DNA from: Streptomyces sp. STR69
GTDB taxonomy: Bacteria > Actinomycetota > Actinomycetes > Streptomycetales > Streptomycetaceae
Assembly: GCF_024519455.1 (NCBI RefSeq)
Contig: NZ_JALJRY010000018.1
Location: 109,864 to 173,863, forward strand
Length of the DNA: 64,000 nucleotides
Direction: 5' to 3'
Shown here: positions 34,013 to 41,096 of the stretch, piece by piece
Layout of the letters: the number at the start of each line of letters is the position of its first letter
Numbering within the stretch: position 1 is the first letter of the stretch
Program-made: the position numbers and the translations under genes
The notes under the pieces: generated by a model
Told to the model about the DNA's origin: nothing
What the model saw: the letters and a program-made list of their open reading frames with translations, nothing else
Databases searched by the model: none

Positions 34013-34741
34013 GTGGGTCAGCCGGAGATTCAGCCCGAGGGTGGCGATCTGGCCGGGCGGACGTTTCCGCTCGGGGACTGGGGCGAGCCGACGGCCCGGC
34101 TGGACGAGCTGTACCGGTGGGTCGAGCGCGGGGCGCTGGAGACGGCGGCCTGGTACCTCGCGGACCGGGTGTGGAAGCGGCGCGGGGCGCGGGTGCTGCG
34201 CACGGGTGCGGCGCTGGGCGCGGTCGTGGGGGCGGCGCTGCCGCTGCTCGACCTCACCGGGGTGGTGGCCGGGCTGGCCGCCTGGGGCTATCTGGCGCTG
34301 CTGCTCGGGGCGGCGTGCGTGGCCGGGGACCGGCTCTTCGGGATGACGTCCGGGTGGATGAGGGACGTGGCTACGGCGCAGGCGGTGCAGCGGCGTCTTC
34401 AGGTGCTCCAGTTCGACTGGGCGTCGGAGGGCGTGCGGGAGGTGCTGGGACCGGCCGACGGAACGGCGAGCGAGGCCGCGGACCGGTGTCTGGGGGTGCT
34501 GCGGCGCTTCTCGGAGGACGTGACGGAGCTGGTGCGGATGGAGACGGCCGACTGGATGGTGGAGTTCCGCACGGGGTCGGCACCGCTGGGCATCCAGTCG
34601 ACGGTGGCCGGCGGGGGACGGCAGGAGGGTGCGGTCGTGCACGGCAGATTCCCGATGCCACCGGGACCGGGAGGACCCGGCGGACCCGGCGGCGGCAACC
34701 GGCCGAACATGCCGCGGCAACGACCGCCCGAGCCCCGCTGA
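34013..34741 (+). CDS. SLATT-like two-span membrane protein
   Basis: 242 residues, GTG at 34013 with GGGAG 7 nt upstream. The order is a soluble helix with WYLADRVWKRRGARVLR, two membrane segments (about 64-82 and 85-105), then a long cytoplasmic helix (QRRLQVLQFDWASE) and a Gly/Pro-rich tail. This matches SLATT domains, which in conflict systems are thought to be membrane effectors of nucleotide signalling. No nucleotide cyclase is adjacent. It is divergent from ybaB. Confidence 0.65.
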   Translation: MGQPEIQPEGGDLAGRTFPLGDWGEPTARLDELYRWVERGALETAAWYLADRVWKRRGARVLRTGAALGAVVGAALPLLDLTGVVAGLAAWGYLALLLGAACVAGDRLFGMTSGWMRDVATAQAVQRRLQVLQFDWASEGVREVLGPADGTASEAADRCLGVLRRFSEDVTELVRMETADWMVEFRTGSAPLGIQSTVAGGGRQEGAVVHGRFPMPPGPGGPGGPGGGNRPNMPRQRPPEPR

Positions 34742-34747
34742 CGTGGG

Positions 34748-36118
34748 CTATGTGCACAGCTTGATGCCCTCCACCGTGCCGCACGGGATGTGGCCGTGGA
34801 CGCGGATCACGTCCTGGCCGACGCCCTGTGTCAGATAGTTCAGGAAGCTCGATGTGAGGGAGTCGGCCGGGGGCGAGCCGTAGGTGTAGGTGTAGGTGTA
34901 GGCGTACTCGATCTCGCTGTACGGGTAGCTGCTCGTGCCCTGCTCGATGGCGTCCACGGACGCGGCGTGGCCGTCGAGGGTCAGGACGTGCAGGCCCTTG
35001 GCGTGCGAGGCGAGGGTGAGTTCGCTGTAGCCGATCGCGCCGGGGACCTCGGCGACCTCGGACAGCACCTGGTCGGTGGAATCGAGTTCGCAGCGGATGA
35101 CGGGCGCCGTCTGATCGTCCTTGTGGACGCAGTCGACGGAGGAGTTGGCGATCTCGCCCCGTTTCAGCACCCGGCGCTGGAACACCTGTCTCGTACCGGA
35201 GTTGGCGTCCCGGCTGACCAGGTGCACCGCCACGTTCGGTCCGCCGAGTTCCCGCCAGTTCTTGATCTCGCCCCGGTACAGGCGTTGTACGTCCGCGGTG
35301 GACAGGTTCTTGAGATGGATGCCCTTGTTGACGACGATCGCGAAGACCGACATCGCGACCCGGTGCTCCACCAGTTGGGGCATGTCGCTCGGCTTCGGTC
35401 CGTCCGACAGGGCCACGATCGCCGGTGAGCCCTTCTTCGACGCGAGCCCTTTGGCGGCCACGACCTTCGAGCCCTCGCAGTCCTTCTCGTACTTCTTCGC
35501 GACGTCCGCCATCGCCGGCGCGAAGGCGGTCGAACCGGTGACGGTAAGGGTGCCGTGCGCGCAGCCGATCGGCGGCGGGGTGTCGTCGCGGGCCACGACG
35601 ATCGTCGCCAGCGTCACCACGCACACCGTGAGCATGATGGTGATCAGCCGGGAGGCACGGCTGAACAGGGGCGCCTTGTCGTCCGGGGTCGCGCTGCGGT
35701 TGGGGTGCACCTCGCCGTCCCGGATACCGCCGATGAGCCGTATGTCGCAGCCGACGTCACCGCCGGACAGCAGCACCAGCAGCTTGAAGTGGTCGCGCGG
35801 GTTGAGCGGGACGCGTGGGATGCGCAGCGTGTTGGTGTCGTAGCCGAGACCGGCCGCCGGGGTGAAGTGGTCCATCAGATGGTCGGTGCCGACCGGCTGG
35901 GTGACCGAGACCCCGCGGATCGTGCGGTCGGTGAACACCGCGGTGAGGCCGTGGAGTTCGCGCCCGGTGTAGTCGTTGTCGGCGATGCTCTGCGAACCGT
36001 CGTTCTCGATGCGCAGCAGGACGAGGGTGGCGTCGGACATGCCGGGGACCTCGTCGAAGAGGCCGAGGCGTCTGTTGGCGCGGCCCGAACGGACGTCGTC
36101 GCCAATGGGGTTGTCCAT
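34748..36118 (-). CDS. phosphate-type substrate-binding protein, N-terminus displaced
   Basis: 456 residues from ATG 36118, the first start after a repeat insertion. Residues 1-140 are a cytoplasmic beta domain (YRVQ-MDNPIGDDVRSG ... VTQPVGTDHLMDHF), then one membrane segment (about 162-182), then a PstS-like binding domain outside (TVTGSTAFAPAMADVAKKYEKDC ... VSRDANSGTRQVFQRR). In relatives I remember, translation begins further upstream with an extra membrane segment, which here is cut off in another frame (36151-36279). Without it the protein might still insert by its second segment. Confidence 0.7.
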   Translation of the reverse strand: MDNPIGDDVRSGRANRRLGLFDEVPGMSDATLVLLRIENDGSQSIADNDYTGRELHGLTAVFTDRTIRGVSVTQPVGTDHLMDHFTPAAGLGYDTNTLRIPRVPLNPRDHFKLLVLLSGGDVGCDIRLIGGIRDGEVHPNRSATPDDKAPLFSRASRLITIMLTVCVVTLATIVVARDDTPPPIGCAHGTLTVTGSTAFAPAMADVAKKYEKDCEGSKVVAAKGLASKKGSPAIVALSDGPKPSDMPQLVEHRVAMSVFAIVVNKGIHLKNLSTADVQRLYRGEIKNWRELGGPNVAVHLVSRDANSGTRQVFQRRVLKRGEIANSSVDCVHKDDQTAPVIRCELDSTDQVLSEVAEVPGAIGYSELTLASHAKGLHVLTLDGHAASVDAIEQGTSSYPYSEIEYAYTYTYTYGSPPADSLTSSFLNYLTQGVGQDVIRVHGHIPCGTVEGIKLCT

Positions 36119-36137
36119 CTGGACGCGGTAGCCGATC

Positions 36138-36175
36138 CTCCCCCACTGCCTTAAGGGCGTGGGAGGTGCCCCCAG
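36138..36175. repeat. Streptomyces-type palindromic repeat inside a coding region
   Basis: The element starts CTCCCCCACTGCC, has a central CTTAAG and ends GTGGGAGGTGCCCCC. Arms CCCAC and GTGGG with GCC/GGC pair around TTAA. I recognise it as a member of the dispersed short palindromes of Streptomyces genomes. It lies between the codons for VPRR and RIGYRV of the binding protein, introduces a TAA and shifts the frame. Confidence 0.75.
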
Positions 36176-36279
36176 CGGCGCGGCACCCGGCGTTCGTACC
36201 AGACCATCACGCCGGACGCGACGATACCGAGCACCGCGGTGCCCACGGCCACGACGTTCTCCGCGCTCAGCCACTCCAC
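36151..36279 (-). pseudogene. severed N-terminus of the substrate-binding protein
   Basis: From GTG 36279 the frame reads EWLSAENVVAVGTAVLGIVASGVMVWYERRVPRR, a membrane segment and basic stop-transfer as expected for the N-terminus of the next gene. It then enters the palindromic repeat and ends at TAA (36151-36153) after 42 codons. The remainder of the gene continues in a different frame. Confidence 0.7.
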
Positions 36280-36396
36280 TGCGGGCCCCCGCTCCCCAGT
36301 CGGATCCTGGGGTCACGGTACGCGTGGCCGGAAAACCCGCGGGAGCTGTCGGCCGAAGTTCGGGTGACGTGCAACTGGCCCTGCAGTAAAGGGACT

Positions 36397-37438
36397 TCAG
36401 CCCGCCTTGGTGTACGTCAGCTTCTCACCGTTGCCGGTGTTCACCCGCTGGAGGGTGCCGTCCGACAACAGGGTGACCTCGCTGGCCGCGCCCGGGCTGC
36501 AGGACGACAGCGGCTGCCCCGAGGTGACGGTGGAGGCGCCGAGCGTCAACGGGCTGTCGCCGCCCGGCCGTTGGGTGAGGTCGGCGCTGAACACGCAGTG
36601 GTAGCCGGGTCCGTCCGCGACCAGCTTCAGTACCGGATCCCCCACCTTCCCCTGCTTGATGGTGAGTTGGCGGGTGTTGTGGCCGGTGGAGTTGTCGATG
36701 GACGCGTTCCAGGTGCCGAGATAGCGGCTCGGCACCGCGTCGCCGCCGGACGGTTTCGCGGAGGCCGAGGCCGAGCCGGTCGACGACGGCTGCCCGGTGC
36801 TGGGACCCGGGGTGGTGGGCGCGGCACTGGTGGCCCGCCCGCCCGAACCGGCCGCCGTACGGCTGCCGTTGCCGCCGCCCTTCATCAGCGCGTACACCGA
36901 ACCGCCCGCCCCCAGCGCGACGACCAGCGCGACCACGACGAGCAGCGCGGTCGACCGCTTGCTGCGGCGCGGCTCGGGGGGCTCCTGGTAGGGCCCCGGA
37001 CCGTAGGGCGGGGTGGAGCCGAGGCCGTTGTTGTGGGGGTAGGGGTTGTACGGCACCTGCCCGCCCCAGCCGACGAGTTGCGGGGCGGGGAGCTGGGGGT
37101 AGCCGTAGTCGGCGGCGGGCGGGGCGGGCTGCGCGGGCGGTTGCGGATAGCCGTAGCCGGGGGCGGGTTGGGGGTGTTGCTGCGGGTGGCCGTAGGCCGG
37201 GTGCGGGGTGGGCGGGGGTGGTGTCCCGGTGGTTCCGGGCCCGCTCTCGACCACCGTCGGGAGGTGGGTGGTGGGCGCGCCGTCGTCCGCCGCCGCGGGT
37301 GGCGGCGGAGAGGAGTCGTCGGAGGCCGGGGCGTGTTCCGGGGAGGCTTCGGAGACGGCGGGGGGATTTACGGCGACGGGGGCGGCCTCCGCGGAAGCGG
37401 GGGCGGGGGCGAGTGCGGCGGGGGGGGCGGGGGGGGGG
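36397..37438 (-). pseudogene. C-terminal half of the Ser/Thr kinase, out of frame with its kinase domain
   Basis: In the frame ending at 36397 the sequence is open back to the G10 tract: a Pro/Ala linker, a Pro/Tyr/Gln-rich region (GYGYPQPPAQPAPPA), a basic stretch RRSKRS, one membrane segment (STALLVVVALVVALGAGGSVYAL), a Ser/Thr linker and an outside domain (SRYLGTWNASIDNS ... CVFSADLT ... LSSCSPG). These are the usual extracellular parts of Streptomyces receptor kinases. An isolated start at GTG 37254 is possible but would give a membrane protein without a kinase. Confidence 0.7.
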
Positions 37439-38477
37439 CGGGAAGTTCGGCAGGCGTGGCCTTTTGAGCCGCCTCAAGGGCCAGGGCCTCGGAAGCCAGA
37501 GCCTGAAGGGCCCGCACCTCCGGAGCGCCCTTCTCCAACTGGACCAGCTCCGCCGTCTGCGGATCCTCCGTGTCCAGCAACCGCACCGCGTGGCGCCCGA
37601 GTTGGGCGACCAGGCCGCCCGGCAGCCAGGGGTCGCGGGAGCGGCCCCCGGAGACCGTGTCCTCCGCGCCCGTGCGGTCGAGGATCTGATGCAGGGTCGG
37701 CCGGGCGTCCGGGTCCTTGCGCAGGCAGTCGCGGACCAGTTCGGCGATGCCCTCCGGGACGCCCGTCAGGTCGGGTTCGTCCTGGGCGATGCGGAACATC
37801 AGCGCGTGGACACCGCTGTTGGCGGTGCCGAAGGGGAGGGTGCCGGTCGCGGCGTAGGCGAGGACGGAACCGAGGCAGAAGATGTCGCACGCCGGGGTGA
37901 TGCGATCGCCCCGCACCTGTTCCGGTGCCATGAATCCGGGCGAGCCGACCAGTGAGCCGGTGCGGGTGAGCCCGTCCCCGGCCTGGGTCTCCAGGGCGCG
38001 CGCTATGCCGAAGTCGATGACGCGGGGGCCGTCGATGGTCACCAGCACGTTGGACGGTTTGAGGTCGCGGTGGACGATGCCGGCGGCGTGGATGTCCTGG
38101 AGCGCGTGCGCGAGCCCGGCCGCGAGGATCCGTACCGAACGCTCGGGCAGTGCCCCGTGGTCGCGTCCGACGACCTGTTGCAGGGTGGGCCCGGCGACGT
38201 ACCCGGTGGCCACCCAGGGGACCGCGGCCTCGGTGTCGGCGTCCAGGACGGGCGCGGTCCAGTGCCCGCCGACCTGCCGCGCGGCCTGCACCTCCTGCCG
38301 GAACCGGGCGCGGAACTCCTCCTGCGCGGCCAGGTCCTCGCGCACCAGCTTGACGGCGACGGTGCGCCCCCGGTCCGACCGGGCCAGGTAGACATGGCCC
38401 ATGCCACCGGCCCCGAGCCGGGCCAGCAGCCGGTATGCCCCGATCCGCTGCGGATCGGCCGCCCCCAGTTTCTCCAC
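37368..38477 (-). CDS. Ser/Thr protein kinase domain, truncated at a homopolymer
   Basis: 369 residues, GTG at 38477 with GGGGAGG upstream. Complete kinase: P-loop LGAGGMGHVYLA, Lys in VAVKLV, HRDLKPSN, DFGIAR, FMAPEQV and a distal RPTLHQIL. After the kinase domain the frame goes through a linker into poly-Pro codons and stops at TAA 37368. The expected membrane and sensor part continues in another frame beyond the G10 tract. As written the protein would be a soluble kinase. One added or two removed bases in the tract, or a -1 ribosomal slip, would join the halves. Confidence 0.85.
   Translation of the reverse strand: MEKLGAADPQRIGAYRLLARLGAGGMGHVYLARSDRGRTVAVKLVREDLAAQEEFRARFRQEVQAARQVGGHWTAPVLDADTEAAVPWVATGYVAGPTLQQVVGRDHGALPERSVRILAAGLAHALQDIHAAGIVHRDLKPSNVLVTIDGPRVIDFGIARALETQAGDGLTRTGSLVGSPGFMAPEQVRGDRITPACDIFCLGSVLAYAATGTLPFGTANSGVHALMFRIAQDEPDLTGVPEGIAELVRDCLRKDPDARPTLHQILDRTGAEDTVSGGRSRDPWLPGGLVAQLGRHAVRLLDTEDPQTAELVQLEKGAPEVRALQALASEALALEAAQKATPAELPAPPPPPPPHSPPPPLPRRPPPSP
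37420..37438. repeat. G8 and G10 homopolymers at the kinase frame break
   Basis: Eight G (37420-37427), one C, then ten G (37429-37438); on the mRNA they are C tracts. The reading frames of the two kinase halves differ by one position exactly across this stretch. Confidence 0.9.
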
Positions 38478-38847
38478 GACCGCGCCGCCTCCCCTGAAAT
38501 CCCCGGTCACGCCCCGGTCACGCCCCGGTCCAGCCCCTGTGCTCCGCGACAGACCGAGAATAGTGCGGGGAATCGACGAGACGGCCGGAGCGGTGTCTAC
38601 GGTTCCGTAACGGGAGACCGGCCCAGCCGTGGACCGCGCGACCCGCACCACGCACCCTCTACAGGCTGGGGTTGTTCCTAACCGGTCACGCGGGTGGACA
38701 GTGGTTAGGTTTGCCCACACAGTTCAGCAAGCCCCCGTACCGGGCCCGTACCGGGCACCCACCCTGGACAACCTGTCGCGGAAACCCCGCTACCGCAGAC
38801 AGGACGCCGATTCCGTTTCCGCATCGCGGACATTTACGCTCACCGCC
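38478..38847. other. 370-bp divergent region, kinase / aminotransferase
   Basis: It holds an inverted repeat CCTAACC (38677-38683) and GGTTAGG (38703-38709) separated by 19 bp, a plausible regulator site or promoter element. I see no gene in it; the open plus-strand frame from 38629 lacks coding character. Confidence 0.55.
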
Positions 38848-40203
38848 ATGACCCCTCAGCCCAACCCCCAGGCCGGCGCCGCCGTGAAGGCCGCGGACCG
38901 TGCGCATGTGTTCCACTCCTGGTCCGCGCAGGAGCTCATCGACCCGCTCGCCGTGGCCGGCGCGGAGGGGTCGTACTTCTGGGACTACGACGGCAGGAGC
39001 TACCTGGACTTCACCAGTGGGCTCGTCTACACGAACATCGGCTACCAGCACCCGAAGGTCGTCGCCGCGATCCAGGAGCAGGCCGCGACCCTCACCACCT
39101 TCGCGCCCGCGTTCGCGATCGAGGCCCGGTCGGAGGCGGCCCGGCTGATCGCCGAGCGGACGCCCGGGGACCTGGACAAGATCTTCTTCACCAACGGCGG
39201 CGCGGACGCGATCGAGCACGCGACGCGCATGGCCCGGCTGCACACCGGCCGGCCGAAGGTGCTGTCCGCCTACCGCTCGTACCACGGCGGCACACAGCAG
39301 GCGATCAACCTCACCGGGGATCCGCGCCGCTGGGCCAGCGACAGCGCCTCGGCCGGGGTCGTGCACTTCTGGGCGCCCTTCCTGTACCGGTCCCGTTTCT
39401 ACGCGGAGACCGAGGAGCAGGAGTGCGCGCGGGCGCTGGAGCACCTGGAGACGACGATCGCCTTCGAGGGGCCTGCCACGATCGCCGCGATCGTCCTGGA
39501 GACCGTGCCGGGCACGGCCGGGATCATGGTGCCGCCGCCGGGCTATCTCGCCGGGGTGCGTGAGCTCTGCGACAAGTACGGGATCGTCTTCATCCTGGAC
39601 GAGGTGATGGCCGGGTTCGGGCGGACCGGTGAGTGGTTCGCGGCCGACCTGTTCGACGTCGTACCGGACCTGATGACCTTCGCCAAGGGCGTGAACAGCG
39701 GATACGTGCCGCTCGGCGGGGTCGCCATCTCCGGCGCGATCGCGGACACCTTCGGCAAGCGGGCCTACCCGGGCGGCCTGACGTACTCCGGGCACCCGCT
39801 CGCCTGCGCCGCGGCCGTCGCGACGATCAACGTCATGGCGGAGGAAGGGGTCGTGGAGAACGCGAAGCACCTCGGTACGACCGTCGTCGAGCCCGCGCTG
39901 CGCGCGCTGGCCGAGCGGCACCCGAGTGTCGGGGAGGTGCGCGGGGTCGGCATGTTCTGGGCGCTGGACCTGGTGAAGGACCGGGAGACGCGCGAGCCGC
40001 TGGTGCCGTACAACGCGGCCGGTGAGGCGAACGCGGCGATGGCCGCGTTCGGGGCCGCCGCGAAGCAGCAGGGACTGTGGCCGTTCGTCAACATGAACCG
40101 CACCCACGTCGTCCCGCCGCTCAACGTGAGCGAGGCCGAACTGAAGGAGGGCCTCGCCGCCCTGGACACCGCGCTCTCCGTGGCGGACGAGTTCACCTCG
40201 TAG
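38848..40203 (+). CDS. class III PLP-dependent aminotransferase
   Basis: 451 residues, ATG at 38848. It has the fold-type I features: FFTNGGADAIEHATRMAR, the HGGTQQA turn, ILDEVMAGFGRTG with the PLP-binding Asp, and the Schiff-base Lys280 in TFAKGVNSGYVPLGG. Length fits taurine/omega-amino acid and aspartate aminotransferase family proteins. There is no clear ribosome site, so translation may be weakly initiated or leaderless. A GntR regulator follows, which may control it. Confidence 0.92.
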   Translation: MTPQPNPQAGAAVKAADRAHVFHSWSAQELIDPLAVAGAEGSYFWDYDGRSYLDFTSGLVYTNIGYQHPKVVAAIQEQAATLTTFAPAFAIEARSEAARLIAERTPGDLDKIFFTNGGADAIEHATRMARLHTGRPKVLSAYRSYHGGTQQAINLTGDPRRWASDSASAGVVHFWAPFLYRSRFYAETEEQECARALEHLETTIAFEGPATIAAIVLETVPGTAGIMVPPPGYLAGVRELCDKYGIVFILDEVMAGFGRTGEWFAADLFDVVPDLMTFAKGVNSGYVPLGGVAISGAIADTFGKRAYPGGLTYSGHPLACAAAVATINVMAEEGVVENAKHLGTTVVEPALRALAERHPSVGEVRGVGMFWALDLVKDRETREPLVPYNAAGEANAAMAAFGAAAKQQGLWPFVNMNRTHVVPPLNVSEAELKEGLAALDTALSVADEFTS

Positions 40204-40270
40204 GACGCGGACCAAAAGGTGAGCCAATACACCTCGCAGTTCGCCGTCGAATTCACCTCGTAGTACCCGG
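40181..40270. repeat. imperfect 60-bp-spaced duplication at the aminotransferase 3' end
   Basis: Positions 40181-40210 (last codons and stop) and 40241-40270 match at 24 of 30 bases, including TTCACCTCGTAG. A third weaker ACACCTCG copy lies between. It looks like a small tandem duplication of the gene end. Confidence 0.65.
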
Positions 40271-40340
40271 AATGGGCGGGTCCGTTCCTCTGGTGCCCGG
40301 ATACGGGCAGGGCGGGAACCCGAACGCGTAAGGTGACGTG

Positions 40341-40358
40341 CTCGTAGACATATACGAG
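40341..40358 (+). promoter_or_regulatory. operator candidate before the GntR gene
   Basis: CTCGTA (40341-40346) and TACGAG (40353-40358) are perfect 6-bp arms around GACATA, 36 bp before ATG 40395. Position and symmetry fit an autoregulatory site for the downstream GntR protein. Confidence 0.55.
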
Positions 40359-40394
40359 TACGCCATCGAACGCGACGAGGGAGACGCTCCGACG

Positions 40395-41096
40395 ATGCCC
40401 GGAAGCAGCGGCAACGGCGCCGTGACCCGCAGCACCCTGCGGCAGCAGATCGCCGACGCGCTTCGCGACGAGGTCCTGGCCGGCCGGCTCCAGCCCGGCC
40501 AGGAGTTCACGGTGAAGGAGATCGCCGAGCAGTACGGCGTCTCCGCGACCCCGGTCCGGGAAGCCCTCGTCGATCTCTCCGCGCAGGGACTCCTCGAAGC
40601 CGACCAGCACCGCGGGTTCCGCGTCCACGAGTACTCGGTGGCCGATCACCGCGGCATGATCGAGGCCCGCGCCCTGGTCACCGAGGGCATGTTCCTGGCC
40701 CTGGCCGGCGGCCACCCCGTCTTCGACCGCACCGACGACCCCCGTACGGTCGCCGCGCTCGCCGGGGTCCGCCGCCGCGGCGAGGAGGCGCAGCGCGCCG
40801 CCGAGGCCGGCGACCTCACCGTGCTGATCGGCTACGACCTGCGGTACTGGCGCGAGCTGAGCACCATGTTCGGCAACCCCTACCTCGGCGACTTCCTGCA
40901 CCGGCTGCGCGTCCAGTCCTGGGTGTGCACCGTGCAGCATCTGCGCCGACTGACCGATCTGCGCGGGCAGTTGTGGGCCGAGCACACCGAACTGGTCGAC
41001 GCCCTGGCGCGCCGCGACACCCCGGCCGCGCGGGCGATCGTCCTGGCGTACAACACGCACTCCCTCGCCCTCATCGAGCGGCTGGCCGCCCGGTGA
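40395..41096 (+). CDS. GntR-family regulator (FadR/FCD-like)
   Basis: 233 residues from ATG 40395 (GAGGGAG upstream). A GTG at 40338 with AAGG would extend it by 19 residues but would put the operator-like palindrome inside the gene. The N-terminal winged helix (LRQQIADALRDEVLAGRLQPGQEFTVKEIAEQYGVSATPVREALVDLSAQGLL) is followed by a helical effector domain with HxxL and HT..L motifs of the FCD type. It overlaps the glycosyltransferase by 4 bp (GTGA). Confidence 0.88.
   Translation: MPGSSGNGAVTRSTLRQQIADALRDEVLAGRLQPGQEFTVKEIAEQYGVSATPVREALVDLSAQGLLEADQHRGFRVHEYSVADHRGMIEARALVTEGMFLALAGGHPVFDRTDDPRTVAALAGVRRRGEEAQRAAEAGDLTVLIGYDLRYWRELSTMFGNPYLGDFLHRLRVQSWVCTVQHLRRLTDLRGQLWAEHTELVDALARRDTPAARAIVLAYNTHSLALIERLAAR

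Noticed and set aside
36425..37477. Third-frame open stretch through the kinase linker and sensor region
   Set aside because: Arg/Pro-rich shadow; the frame with the membrane segment and Cys pair is the coding one.
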